Assembly: GCF_021018895.1 (NCBI RefSeq)
Contig: NC_079377.1
Location: forward strand, 372,001 to 436,000
DNA from: Seriola aureovittata
Taxonomy: Eukaryota > Chordata > Actinopteri > Carangiformes > Carangidae
Reading direction: 5' to 3'
Length of the DNA: 64,000 nt
In this document: piece after piece, positions 48,915-60,592 of the stretch
Layout: each line of letters begins with the position of its first letter
Position numbering within the stretch: position 1 is the stretch's first letter
Program-made: the position numbers and the translations under genes
The notes under the pieces: model-generated
The model's database searches: none
The model's input: only the letters and a program-made list of their open reading frames with translations
Told to the model about the DNA's origin: nothing

Positions 48915-50046
48915 CAATAGTTGGCAACTGGCGGCCTGCGGACCAAAACTGGCTCGCCAGCAATAATACCAGGCCTGCACGATTATTTTGATAATATGAT
49001 TTTTTTAAGCTTACAATATCAGACTAACAGTCCCATATTTAGTTATAATGTCCAAAGAGAGGATCTACCCCCACCTGAAGGTGATTATTATACTTTTATC
49101 CATGTCAGTCATGCATCAGGCTGCACTCTAGTCAGTGCACAGTGCCTGGTGCTAACATAGATCTACGTTAAAATAGATCTCCGTCTTGACGACAACAGTT
49201 ACCCACAGAATCACTTCCTCTTCAGTTTACCTACAAAATAAAATCAACAACAATGTTTTATTTCAAGCTAGTTGAGCTTTCATTCTGAAAAGTTCTGACT
49301 AAACATTCCAATTGTTCTGTTGCTTGCTTGACAAACCTCTGAAATAGCGGACATACGATATGTGATATGAAAAAAAATCAGGGGGCCGCCTCGGTGGGCT
49401 TAGTCCCAACTGTAGTGGCCATGGGTTGGACTCAAACTCATGGCCCTTTGCTGCATGTTATCCCTGACTTTCCTGTCTGTCTCTAACTTCACTATCTGAT
49501 TAAAGGCAAAAATACCCCAAAAAATAACTTGGTTGCGATTCTACTCAAAAAGATTGTCATATCTTTGCCCACCCCTATCTGTGACTGTGGGCCACAGCCC
49601 CACACGTGGACAGTACTAAAACAAAATTCCAGTTGCATTTTTAATCAATTTCTTAAATTAAACTAAATTAAATTAAACTTTGAATATGTTCTGGCTCCCA
49701 TCCAATGGATTACAAAACTTTCTTACCGACCTCTGACCTAGTATATTGCTGGACCGTGTTGTAGGCTATTTTGCACCAATGGTGTAACTTGATCAATCAG
49801 TCACTCACTCACTTAGTCAGCTGTTGTGGTCCAGCCTAAAAACTGTATTTAGTTATGGCCCCTTGTCACATTTCAAATATCTATACCAGTAGGTGCTTTT
49901 AAAAACCAAAAAAGTCCAAAGACTATCTCTAGTATTTGTGTACCAGAACTTTCCTCCTCTTTCCTCTTCTATTAATTATCTAACAAACATCTGCTTTATC
50001 TTTTGACACTTTGGAGATACCTGACCCAAAAGTTGGGAACCACTGG
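48915..50046. repeat. Composite of hAT-like ends around a degraded repeat and a SINE
   Basis: The left edge CAATAGTTGGCAACTGG, followed by GGCCTGCGGACCAAAACTGG, and the right edge ending GTTGGGAACCACTG are hAT-type termini. The two ends match at 10 of 14 bases as inverted repeats, so they may be one element or two. Between them, GCCTGCACGATTATTTTG and GCGATTCTACTC...ATCTTTGCCCACCCC look like the two halves of another fish repeat, now split by the SINE at 49381. Confidence 0.4.
49381..49527 (+). mobile_element. tRNA-derived SINE with AAAGGCAAAAA tail
   Basis: It reads GGGGCCGCCTCGGTGG, a shortened promoter region, and then CATGGCCCTTTGCTGCATGT. CTGTCTGTCTCTAACTTC and TTAAAGGCAAAAATACCCCA follow. 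This order is that of a common fish SINE whose body and tail end in AATAAAGGCAAAAAGCCCC. A-rich sequence on both sides prevents a clear duplication call. Confidence 0.7.
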
Positions 50047-51639
50047 ACTAAACAAGTTATTGTATATACAGTAGTAAAAACTAGCCTCACTTTGAGATGC
50101 TACGATGCTACACATCCAGTACACATCAGTATTAATAATCTAATAATGTCATATACATATGATATTATGTGTAAGATATATGTCTGCAGAATGAGTACTT
50201 TTACTGATAACACTTGAGTAGGTTTTTAAATAGGACATTTACTTGTAACAGAATATTTTCAATGTATTGATCCTTTTACTTCAGTTTAAGATATGAGTAC
50301 TTCTTTAACCACTTGTTGAGCCCCTATTGACCCCTTGTATTTACCCCGCATATACACCCCCTATTACATTTGTATAAAACAAATTTGCAATACATTTCAA
50401 GGGAAACCTTATTGGACATTTTACATTAACATAATGAGGAAATATTGTTAATTAACATATAGCAAAAATGTCAAATGTTCACTGACAATATATTTGTTTT
50501 GTTCACTAAAAATCTTGCAGCACATTATTCACTTGCAGTGATAACAGATTTATAATTATTCTTATGGTAACATTCAGGCTCTGGCAGTACTTGGTTATGG
50601 TCAGGGGAAAGATCCTGGTGTGGTTTGATACAGGTTAAGTTCACAGTGACTTGAAGCACTAACCTTAATCAAATAACCTACCACAGATGGGACCAAGAAT
50701 GTGTACCCGCATCTCTGGTGTCACAGCCCTGCACTTCAATAGTAAAATAATGTAGTACTTCATTCATTAAAAAAATGATGAACATAATCACCCAGGTATT
50801 GCAAAAAACTTGCTTTGAATGTGTCTCATTTGAGTACAGTGCCACTTAAGCTGAAACCTATGCTGACTTTAGGCCCCACCATGGTTCAAGCTACAACACC
50901 CTGGATCCTTAATTTCCCATAATGCAACCCCATAATGCCTTTTAATACATATGGCCTGGTAAACACCCCCAACAGTCCTCCAACCTGAACAACCATACAG
51001 GTTGTCTTTTTTCAACCGTCTGACATTGCCCTGACAGTGTCTCCTGAAATAGTGTACCAGCATATGGGAGGGCATATTGGTCTGTCTAATACTCGACCTC
51101 GTTCCCTTCTGACTCTTCCATTAATGGAGTCCAGTGTGCCAGTGCTCCCATCATGCAGCATTACACACTAGTGTCACTGCGGTATTATGTATTATGTTTA
51201 CAGTGATCAGACTGATTGATTCAAAGCTTGCCAAATTGATTGCCACAATTAATGGTAGCCCATCACACACCCTGGGATAAAATTTGAAATGTGAAATTTC
51301 ATAGGTGAACACAATTTATTTATTTATTTAAGTGGTGTCTCCAGTGGCTCTGTGCGCAGAGCACAGTTGTGTTCACTGCAGCAACTTTACACACAAAACA
51401 ATATGAAAACTAAAATCGTACATGCTGATATATGCACAGTTAATTCAATATTTATGTATATTTATGTAGATTAAATATGTGAGGGCTCTCACATTTAATT
51501 TCAATAATCTGGCTTCAATTCCCCATTTGCATTTCCCCTATCCCCAAAATGTTTGTACACATGGGTCAGACTTGGCATACGCATCTTTCAGGCCCCGTTT
51601 TCTGCATATGCAATGGTTATAAATGAGTCCCCTGGGCTT
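50047..51639. other. Intergenic sequence, nothing recognised
   Basis: No gene or delimitable repeat was recognised. Confidence 0.5.
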
Positions 51640-52370
51640 CATGTCAGAGAGTCCAGACGAAGCCTCTCCTCAGTAACAGTTTGTAAAGAAGCAGCTAAAG
51701 GATTCTGAGACTGAGAGAAACCAGATTCTCTGGTCTGATGAGACCATGACTGCCATGACTGAAGTGTTTGGTCTTAGCTCTAAGGGTCATGTCTGGAGAA
51801 AACCAGGCACCGCTCATCACCTGAACACCATCCCAACACTGAAGCATGATGGAGGCAGCATCAGGCTTGTGGGGGGACAGGCAGACTGGTTAATGAAAAC
51901 CTGCTCCAGAACACAGGACCTCAGACTGGGCCAACAGGACATTGATCTGAAGCTAAAAGCCAAAACAACACAGGAGTGTTTTAGAGACAACTGTGAATGT
52001 CCTTGAGTGGACCAGTCCTGACTTGAACCCAGTCCAAAATCTGGAGAGATCTGAAAATGTCTGTCCACTGACATCCCCATAAACCGGACAGAGCCTGAGA
52101 GGATCTGCAGAGAAGAAAAGCAGAAAATGAACAAACCCAGGTGTGAAAAGTTGTAGCTTAAGACTCAAAAATACTGGAGGCTGTATTCACTGACAAAGCT
52201 GCTTGAACTAAGAACTGAGGAAAGGGTCTGAATACTGATGTATTTCATATATGACATTATAGGGGATTGATTGTCAGCTGATTAGGGAAAATTAATTTAA
52301 ACAATTGGAGCATAAGGCTGCAACATAACAAAATGTGAAAAAATGAATGCTCTTTGTTGAGGAGGCATGA
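51640..52370 (+). pseudogene. Tc1-like transposon relic
   Basis: The nucleotide sequence follows fish Tc1 transposase genes closely. It shows CTCTGGTCTGATGAGACCA (the WSDET block with the first catalytic Asp), GTCTGGAGAAAACCAGGCAC, CATGATGGAGGCAGCATCA and GTGAATGTCCTTGAGTGG...CCAGTCC (the VLEWP block). CTGGAGAGATCTGAAAATG (LWRDLKM) then follows. Several gaps, frameshifts and stops break the frame. The right end, ATAAGGCTGCAACATAACAA followed by AATGTGAAAAA, is the usual terminal region. The left terminal repeat is not evident. Confidence 0.82.
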
Positions 52371-53571
52371 ACAGAAAACCAAGTCCCATGAACGGCAGCT
52401 GGAATGCTAAAGCAGCAAAGCACAACAACAGATTTAGCAGATGACTGAGGAAAGAGGACCACTTGTTCAGCTCTATTTGTTAATACTTCAGCACATCACA
52501 TTCCTTATGCAAAACAGAAGATCTTATCATTTTCAACATGTCTATTTCTGTAGAGACTTTTCAGCGAGTTGATAGTTTGAGCACTTGTTCATGGTCTGCA
52601 GGACCCTGTACACATACAGATTTTATACTTGCACACTGACCACAAAAGGCAGAATTAAAGGTGCGGAGTGCACTAATAAATCAGTTTACTCTTCTTCTGC
52701 AGCTTGGTCATAAGATGATTGAACAGCCAGTCACATCAAGGAGGTTGAGTGTCTAATTGTATTAGTAAAAAAGCACACAAATGGTTTTCTTCATGGTTTC
52801 AGGCCACCACAGAAGGCTTTTTAAAACGCTAATAAAGAATTTCCTGTCTTGTGGCTTTGCACTGTCATTGTATAATTGTAGTCAGACCAAGAGATGTCCC
52901 TTTGACTGTCAGCCACATCTTAGAACACCCTGCTACTGCAGAGGTTTATGACGATGGCCAAAATCACTATGTAATTACTGTATGTGCTCCAAATCCTTGT
53001 AATTACAGTGAGGCTCGGTATGGCCAGCTGGCTTTGTGATTCTCTGAGCTGAAAAAGACTTTGCAATAAATGTACCTATCATTTTGAGGATAATTTTCAA
53101 TCATGGGATTCTTTCAAATTAAAAGTGACTCATCATGTTGTTATAACAGCTGTGATAGAGATTTGCATTTTAAACTAACTTGAGAATTAGTTTACCACCA
53201 CCTTGTTTTCATGTATTTCATCACATGAGGTCGTTGCTTCAGTTTTATTGTATTCATTTTATCTTCACTGGCCTATTTCATTTTTGCTAATAATGTCTGC
53301 CATGGCTTTGTTGGTCTCCAAACTAACTCTTACAACTATAGTACAACACTGTATACAAATATGTCAACTTCTGATATGTTCTTTAAGATGTTGCTGACTT
53401 CAGTGGGTCAGTACAGTCACAGCACTGGTACATCACATCATTCCCTTTGTTCCAGACTGGCCTTTTACGTACTAAAGAGCTTTGTAGGTATATTGTATTT
53501 GGTTTACTGTTGATTAAGGATAGACAATGTATGTATGCACAATGGATAAAATCATTGTTTGTCTGAATGAG
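52371..53571. other. Intergenic sequence, nothing recognised
   Basis: No gene or defined repeat was recognised. Confidence 0.5.
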
Positions 53572-54251
53572 TTAAAGGTTCTATAAATGAGATTTTAAAC
53601 ATTAATACAGCAGCAAACAACCATGTTCTATGCATGTGAGTCTCCACTTGTTTATAAAGACACAGTGACCGCCCACAAATGAGATGGGACGCAGTGTTCA
53701 GGTGAGAGTGACCTTCCAGAGTTTTCTCCACTTCAGAAACCACATTTTTCCAAGAAAAAAAAAGATAGACATGACGGACACAGACGGACTGGACATGGGG
53801 GCTACTGGGATTTTCACTGCCTTCGTCAGTGTCATTCACGCAGTCCAACCATGGAGCCTTTACTGAGAGGAGATTCCAGCTGGACTCAAAAATTATTTTT
53901 CTTCGACACAAGTCAGTTACTTAATGGTTCATAATGTTACATGTCTGTTTTCATTAGTGACGGCTTTAGTAGATAATGTTAGCTAACTTGTGTTTACCCT
54001 TATTATTAATCTGTTCAGCAAATGTTGTTATCGCTGGCTGGCTAAATGTCAGCATTGCTGTGATATTGTTTTTGTTGGCTCGCATGTTCACAGGGAAACC
54101 TTATTCAGTTGTGCTTCTTGTTGAGTGTTTAGTGGACATTTTCACTGTGCTCTGTAACACCTGGCTGAGAACATGAATTTGTGTTGGTCTGAGATGCTGG
54201 TGGTGTAGTGCAACATCTAGTGGCAGTGACGATTGTTGACAGAACCTTTAA
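53572..54251. mobile_element. MITE-like element with TTAAAGGTTCT inverted ends
   Basis: Perfect 11-base inverted termini, TTAAAGGTTCT (53572-53582) and AGAACCTTTAA (54241-54251), enclose 680 bases of noncoding sequence. The outermost TTAA on both sides could be a TTAA target duplication of a piggyBac-type element, with AGGTTCT as the real terminus. The interior (GTGCAACATCTAGTGGCAGT near the right end) is of a type frequent in spiny-rayed fish genomes. The 119-aa frame inside is not supported. Confidence 0.65.
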
Positions 54252-54600
54252 TGATATTAATAAATATAAAGATTTTAACAAGATTTTAAAGAATTTACCT
54301 TTATCCTAGGGTGAAGATCATTTAGATCCTTCAGTGTTCCCTCACTTGCTGCAACATTAACATATCTCTATCATTTGTGTCTGGTTTAATCTCCAAAACC
54401 TGGAAAACTGCACACGTTATTCTGTGACATATATGTGGTTATACCAGTGATTTGAATAACTAATGTCCAATTTCAAAATTTTACTGCTTGGTAAAACCCT
54501 GAGTCCCTTGTAAACTCTCAACTACAATTAAAGCTTCAGCAGTTAAGATTTAGATCATGCCACTGGCCGATAACAGCTGCATTATGTGTAGTAAATGATA
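54252..54600. other. Intergenic sequence, nothing recognised
   Basis: No motif was recognised. Confidence 0.5.
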
Positions 54601-54845
54601 CTGTTAAAGCCCTTGACAATCATCAACACTGTGCTGCACTCAAGACTTATTTAAAGCATTGATTTGATACTGTTGACCATAATATTTTACTAGAAAAACT
54701 GCCCTTGTTAGGGCTAGATGACCAGTCCATTAAAATGTTTCTTGACTATCTCTTTGATAGGATGAGACAGTAGTTTCAAATGGTTTTAATATGTGTCCCA
54801 CAGGGGTCAATCATTGGTCCTCATTTATTCTAAGAATAGGAAGTA
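54601..54845 (+). pseudogene. LINE reverse transcriptase fragment 1
   Basis: Reads AFDTVDHNILLEKLPLLGLD followed by MFLDYLFDRMRQ, a stop, then VPQGSIIGPHLF. These are the A-to-B motifs of LINE reverse transcriptases (AFDTVDH...YLxxR...VPQGSILGP). The frame changes once and has one stop. Its divergence from fragment 2 next door indicates a separate copy. Confidence 0.72.
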
Positions 54846-54849
54846 TGAA

Positions 54850-55355
54850 AGATTACAGTCCTTAACCCTGCTGCCACTGTCTGTCCTCTGCCATCCATGG
54901 TCAGTTGTGATAATTTTTCAAACTTTTTCATAACCAAACTTGAAAGCATCCGATCCGGTATTTCAACTCCCTATGACCCCTCCATTCTTCCTCCTTGCTC
55001 TGCGGACCTAAGTTACTTTGAGCCGCTGTGCCTTGCACACATTACATAGCTGACATTGTTCTACATGCCAAACCAACTACTTACCCCAGGATATTTTTCC
55101 CACTTGACTCGCTAATGACTAATCCTAACCCTAAATTTGCTTATTTATCCTACTAGACCTTAGCTCCGCCTTCAATATAGTGGACCATACTATCCTCCTG
55201 AACCATCTTGAGCAACAGGTTGGCATCCAGGGCAGGGCTCTGCAGTGGTTTGCCTCATATCTGACAGATAGATCTTTTTCTGTCAAATCTGGAAACCTTT
55301 TATCCTCATGTGCCCCCATCACATGTAAAGTACCTCAAGGCCATTTTATTATTAT
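54850..55355 (+). pseudogene. LINE ORF2 fragment 2 with internal deletion
   Basis: The left part (FFITKLESIRSGIS, DPSILPPCS, LSYFEP) is the linker region before the reverse transcriptase. The right part, from about 55140, reads LDLSSAFNIVDHTILLNHLE then ALQWFASYLTDRSFSVKSGN and PITCKVPQG, the motif A to B region. The sequence normally between them (several hundred residues) is missing. The junction lies by CCTAACCCTAA at about 55127-55137. The copy is cut off on the right by the element beginning at 55361. Confidence 0.75.
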
Positions 55356-55360
55356 TATTA

Positions 55361-56366
55361 TTAGGGTCCTAACCCTAAGGCAGTATACCGAACTTGGTAT
55401 TGATGAAGTAAAAATTTGAAAAGTTCTGTTAATTTTACTGTTTTTAGCGTATGCTAATTAGCTCAAAAGCCATAATGGTAGTCGTTATTATCACAGAGCC
55501 TTTTTGTAGAGAATATTGACCTGTATCTCAGAGGTACATGTGAAGTAGATTGGATTCTCAGTGTGGTGGGGGCAGCAGTTCAAATTTTGTACAATTTTGA
55601 TTTTTAAATATAGCGCCACCATATGGCCGAATGGGATCATTTTTTTTATGATGCATTTACACACCATTTGGGGTTACAATACCAATTTTCGTGTGTGCAA
55701 ATTGAGCAAAGGCTTAAGATGGCACATATTGATGAATAAGCCCCGCCCACTTTCATCAATCATGTATGTATTTTTGGCATTTATGGTGCCCCCTAGAGGT
55801 CAAGCTAAAAATGCTTATGTAGGCCTACTCCCTGGCCTGGCCCAAAGATATGGACCAAGTTTTATGATGATCGGACCAATGGTTGATGAGTTATCGCTAA
55901 TATTAGCTAAGCCCTGACCATTGCAAAGATATTTTTGTTGATGGCGGCCATGTTTTTTGACCGATATTGCTCATTTGTAATGGAAATTTGTTTATTCATC
56001 TCTCAAGGCTGTATACCAAATTTGGTGTTTCTAATCTCAAAATTCTTTAAATTCTATCAATTTGACTGTTTTTCAAATTATGCAAATTGGCAAATAAATT
56101 ATCCAGAAAGACTTTTATAGTGTAATTGGTGTGAGGGGTGTGGCCTTTCCAAAATTTTATTTTAAATCCTTGATTAAAGCTCCACCATGTGGCCAATTGT
56201 GCTCATACTTCTTGGGCCAGTGGCGCACATAATTTCCAGTTATTTGGCAACGATTCTTGTTTCTGGCTCATTCTAGCTCACGGCAATTTGAGAGGACAAA
56301 TAATAATAAGTCTACGCAAAGGGACGTAAGCAAGGGGGTTCTACCCCTTCAGGGTTAGAACTCTAA
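55361..56366. mobile_element. Non-autonomous TTAG...CTAA element, about 1.0 kb
   Basis: Left end TTAGGGTCCTAACCCT and right end AGGGTTAGAACTCTAA form imperfect inverted termini (13 of 16 bases). The body carries CACCATATGGCC, CCCCGCCCACTTTCATCA, GGTGCCCCCTAGAGGTCAAG and CAAGTTTTATGATGATCGGA, blocks that recur in teleost noncoding repeats. A relic of the same family in inverse orientation lies at 44297. It sits in an ATT-rich spot at the end of a LINE fragment, so a target duplication cannot be read. Confidence 0.65.
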
Positions 56367-56940
56367 TTATACGAATATAATAATAAAGAATTTGAACATC
56401 CTATTTTTTAAAGAAAAAGTTGGCATTAGAAGATAAAAGGAAGAACCCCTCTCTGAACAGCAGTGTAAAAGCTTTCAGAACTGAACTGATGCTGAGCCCA
56501 TTAAGTGTTGATGTGCTGATGTTCTATCTTAAAAGAACTGTAGGCCGACATCAGAATCATTGATGCAAATGATAAATTAGCTCTCACATTTGGTATTTAT
56601 TAGCTGTTGTTTTCTTACAGTACTCCATCTACTGATGTTGGTTTGAAAAGTAAAACCCATAGCTTGAAAGATCAAGTGCCTCTTTTTTCATGCAACTCTA
56701 CTGTCGTGTCTACTGTAACATGAAGTTTAAAGCTACACAAAAATTTGAGTGGACCATGACTGACGCTTACAAACAACACAAACAAAAATATGAACAATTG
56801 CATCTCCTGTGCAGTTCAGACACTGTGATCCTACTCAGTGTACAGATGAGCGACACCAGCAGCACTAGCCAAGAAGGATGCAGCCTAAGAGGAAACCAAC
56901 ACCTTCCACAATGTCCTTGAACTGACCATGCAAAGTAATC
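56367..56940. other. Intergenic sequence, nothing recognised
   Basis: No reading frame here has a recognisable motif. Confidence 0.5.
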
Positions 56941-56944
56941 ATCT

Positions 56945-57166
56945 TATTGTACTCTAACAGAAGAGCGGTTGCCACCTTTTGTGGTCACAAACAGCTCATG
57001 TCTTAAAATTGTCACAATATCAGAAGTGGACAAAGACTGATAACTTTGCGCCAGAAAAGAATCCATCATAGACTGCATGTGACGCACTGAAACACAATAA
57101 AACCGTGGTGGTACAAAAGCAGCGAACAAACATTGGATTTCCTCAGTGCTTATGTTGATAATGGGG
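56945..57166 (-). pseudogene. Possible terminal exon or gene fragment, unknown protein
   Basis: On the minus strand an AG at the end of TATTTATATCAGCAG is followed by 73-75 open codons. They read DIPIINISTEEIQCLFAAFV, then PPRFYCVSVRHMQSMMDSF, then SLSTSDIVTILRHELFVTTK and a TAA. The composition is protein-like: amphipathic helices and no low-complexity sequence. I do not recognise the family. It could be a last coding exon, a processed fragment or a transposon-encoded piece. No upstream exon was found. Confidence 0.3.
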
Positions 57167-58095
57167 ATATCCTGCTGATATAAATACCATAAACATCTTT
57201 CACCTGAGGTCAGATCCCCTTCTATTTACATCCACAATCAACCATCCTGAGGCGGCGTCAGCAGCTTCTAGCTACATATCATTTCCTTTCAAACTAAAAA
57301 TATTCATTTATATCTGACAATTTGAAATAAATGTTGCTTTCTTGTTTCTACCCATAATCTGTCATCCTGACACATCCTAAAATTCCCTCAGCCTTAAAAC
57401 CATAAAGGATGTGTCCATTTAGTATTAGTCTTAGTGTTTTGAAGAAAATGCGGATTGGTTTCAGTCACATTTTAGTCATTCGATTATTCTTATTTTATCA
57501 CAGTGCTATTAACAACAACAACAATTAACAACATTATTAACAGAAGCTTTTAGTCAGCTAAATGTTTGTCTCATGTTCATCATGCATGTTTAATGTTAAT
57601 GTCTTCTAAGTGTTCTGAGACTACAGCTGATGACTACCTCTGATGTGTACATACAGTAAGTAGTAATAGGCAACTGACCAGGCACAAATTTCAAAATAAA
57701 ATTGGAAGCAGCACTGTTTTGAGGTAATTGCATTTTATCACCATTTTATGATACATTATACCTCCACTACATTATTGAGTGAAATCTTGCACTTTTTACT
57801 CGACTCATTTATTTAACTGATATAATTACTAGCAGGGATGGTATTTGTTGTACTACTTTTACCAATACTGCTTATTGATCTCTCTATTTTAATGGTACTC
57901 TTATTGATCCAGGACTTTAACAGTACTCTTACTGACCAATTGGTTCTATTAACGATCCGAACGGAAACTTTTCCATGCCAAGGCCCCCCAAATAGCATTA
58001 GCTTCTGGCCGGAGACCCCTTTTGCAAACCCATAACCAAAACTATGGCAAATGTAAAAAAAACAAAAATTTTTTAAATATATTTTCTTACTTGGG
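57167..58095. other. Intergenic sequence, little recognised
   Basis: The stretch 57.83-58.0 kb (GGGATGGTATTTGTTGTACT, repeated TTATTGATC and TTAACAGTACTC words) may be the left end of a hAT-type repeat, but no partner was confirmed. Confidence 0.35.
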
Positions 58096-58440
58096 GATGT
58101 TAATAATTAACCGTTCGACTGTTAACTGACAACAACAATTTTGACCGATTAATCAGTTAAACAATAAAAATAAATAAATCAATCCCCTGTCATTGGATAC
58201 CAATCCGTTTAACTGGTGGAAAGATGTGCTTCCCAAGGCTGGCCACTCTAGTGAGGCGCTATCTCTGCATTCCTGGGACATCGGTACCATCTGAGTGGGT
58301 ATTCTCCGCCGAGGGTCTCACAGTGAACAGACTGACTCAAGACTGACCCCACAGCCTGTCGACATGTTTCTATTTCTGAAGAAAAAGCCAATAGACAAGC
58401 TCTCCGTTATGCTGAGGACTGAGGTAGGCCTGGCCTTTTT
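58096..58440 (+). pseudogene. hAT transposase C-terminal (hATC) relic, ZBED1-like
   Basis: After NPFNWW at about 58.21 kb, the frame reads RRYLCIPGTSVPSEWVFSAE then GLTVNRLTQD and a stop. PVDMFLFLKKK continues in another frame. Known ZBED1/Ac-type hAT transposases end with ARxYLxIPxTSVPSERVFSAAG...NRxRxxLxPExVxxLxFLxxN. The invariant Arg of SER is a Trp here. Upstream, AACCGTTCGACTGTTAACTG resembles the noncoding part of related fish repeats. The rest of the transposase is absent. Confidence 0.75.
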
Positions 58441-58527
58441 ATTTTATTTTGAGGTCTGAAAATTGCGACCACAAGTTAACGTTTTGTTCACTGTTGGCTG
58501 TTTTTGATAATTAATCAGCTGAGATCA

Positions 58528-58572
58528 GAGGAGGAGGAGGAGAAGGAGAAGGAGGAGGAGGACTAGGAGGTT
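58528..58572. repeat. GGA-rich purine tract
   Basis: Imperfect GAG/GGA triplets over about 45 bases on the plus strand. Confidence 0.85.
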
Positions 58573-58920
58573 TTCCTTACAGCGTTCTCTGGCACTGGAG
58601 GATTCAATGTGTGTTTTCATTTTGTTGAACTGTTCATGCATTAGAAAGTTTGGCTACTATTTGCTATTTATTATAAGTTATAAAATATTTTCCTACACAG
58701 GAGATCTAAGCTATTATGCTGGTTCTGCACGTGTAAAAATAAACCCCTTCTTATTAAAAACTTAATAAGAATAAAAGACTAAAATGTTTTGATATGGTAT
58801 TGACATTTTTTTAATTGGTCACAGACATTCATCCATTCTAAATAGTACATTCTAATTTTATTATCATTTCATGAACCACAGTTTCTTCAGTTTATATTAG
58901 AAACATTAGAGCATGCAGTG

Positions 58921-59475
58921 TGTGGCAACTACATCCGGGGCTCAATGAGAGTGGTCACTCCACTGGTCTTCCCTGACATGGCCGCAGCCCCATCCAAACA
59001 CCCCCCACACAACGAGTCCAGTCAAGTCCATTTAGATTCAATGTAATCGTCCAAAACGTGAAAAATGTCTCTCCGAGTGGTTTTACTTTCAAGTGCTTTA
59101 CAACACAGTATTTCCTCAACAAACCTTTCCTGGGAAATTAATCTGATGTCCACAAGCAGTTGGGCAGGTTTGGATAAATCTGTGCTCTCATCCAGCTAAA
59201 GTGAAGTATTCGCAATCACTGGCTCTCTGGGTGTTCTTGTGTCAAGTGATGCTAAAGTTTTGACAATTTTAAACACTCGAGAGGGACACGAGGCAGAGGA
59301 CACATTTCGGACAATCAATGCCTTTACATTGTATTTTTATGTGTGCAGGTAAAGCCATACTTAATGTATGCTGCCTCATACTTGTGAGTTTTAGTTGGCC
59401 AGGATTTTTTGCAGCTGTGGTCTGTTCATCTGGTCTTTTTGCCTTTTCAAAAATGTGTCCATTTTTGTAGCACTA
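58921..59475 (-). pseudogene. hAT transposase relic, second lineage
   Basis: On the minus strand, in order: YEAAYIKYGFTCTHKN near 59.36 kb, LDESTDLSKPAQLLVDIRLI then SQERFVEEILCCKALESKTT near 59.15 kb, FHVLDDYIESKWT near 59.04 kb, and after a stop CLDGAAAMSGKTSGVTTLI near 58.97 kb. DEST-D, the C-Kx-L block and (C)xDGAxAMxG-xxG are landmarks of the FAM200/EPM2AIP1-like hAT group. It is broken by two stops and small indels. Opposite in strand to the hATC relic nearby, so a separate insertion. Confidence 0.8.
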
Positions 59476-60580
59476 CTTAGCTACATGCTAGCAAGCAAGC
59501 TATTTCAGGAGCAGGCATGGACCCCAGGTCAACACTACCAGTTTATGACATGATGAATGATGTTTTGACTGGAAGGCTTTTAGACAGATGATAAATATAA
59601 CACTGAATGGTGCTTTCAGGCTGTTTTTGACAGTAAGTTTAGTTTGAAGCTAATACTTCAGTATGTTTTTTAATGTAGGACTTTTATTTTGTGATGGATT
59701 ATCTTCATACTGTGGTATTGCTAAGTAAGTAAGCAAGAGATCAATATTTTCTATCTATATCTTACATCACTGGACTTAGATAGAAAAATAAAATCCCCTG
59801 AAAGTGAAGTAACAGTGACTTAGTTTAAACACCATAGTTAAGAATATGAATACATATTGGCGTAGACTTGTTAATGGGAGGGAAACTGCAGATAAAAGTG
59901 ACCGATAAATCTGTTCAGCTGGGAAAAGTTTGTGTTGATGATAGTTGAGTTTTTCAAGGTAAACTCAAGTGTTTTCCATGTATCTCAGAGTTAGAAACAC
60001 ATGGGGAAACCATTAGCCCTTAATGCTCTCTACTTTAGTAATTCTCTTGTGTACAAGTTCAAGTCTTCTCTGCTTCCTGAGTAATCATCAGTAGCTTTGT
60101 TTTTGTAGATGTGCAACATCAAAGTAGGCATCCCCATGTCCCACAAAAGACCTGTACAATCTGGAGCACGATGATCTTTGACCTCAGCACCAGCTGGCAT
60201 CAGAGCAACAGGCTATTACAAATCCTCATACAATTACAGTTGAGAGAATCATGCAGAACACAAAAAGCAAACAGAGAAACACTGAATTTTACAGTGTGTT
60301 ATGCTTAATTCTTACCAACTTATGAAGCTGAAAAGATAATAGACATGGGGTATCCTACTAGGGGGTCCTTAACTTGACACAGTTCTCAAATGATGGCGAT
60401 AAAATATGAGCTTCAAGCAGACTGAACTTGCCAGACAATGTCATACAAATACTATCCGCACTGACTGGAAGCAGAATATAAGCTGACGTTTGTAAATATC
60501 AGTTGCAAAAAAGTTTGAAGTTGCTCATAACGAAGTCAAATAAAACAGGAGCATCAACAAACTGTCAGTAAAGAATTCTG
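59476..60580. other. Intergenic sequence, nothing recognised
   Basis: No coding evidence or repeat end was recognised. Confidence 0.5.
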
Positions 60581-60592
60581 ACCAGGGGGAAT

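Noticed and set aside
53552..53911. 119-residue minus-strand frame
   Set aside because: Lies inside the MITE-like element and continues across its left terminal repeat; no domain is recognisable.
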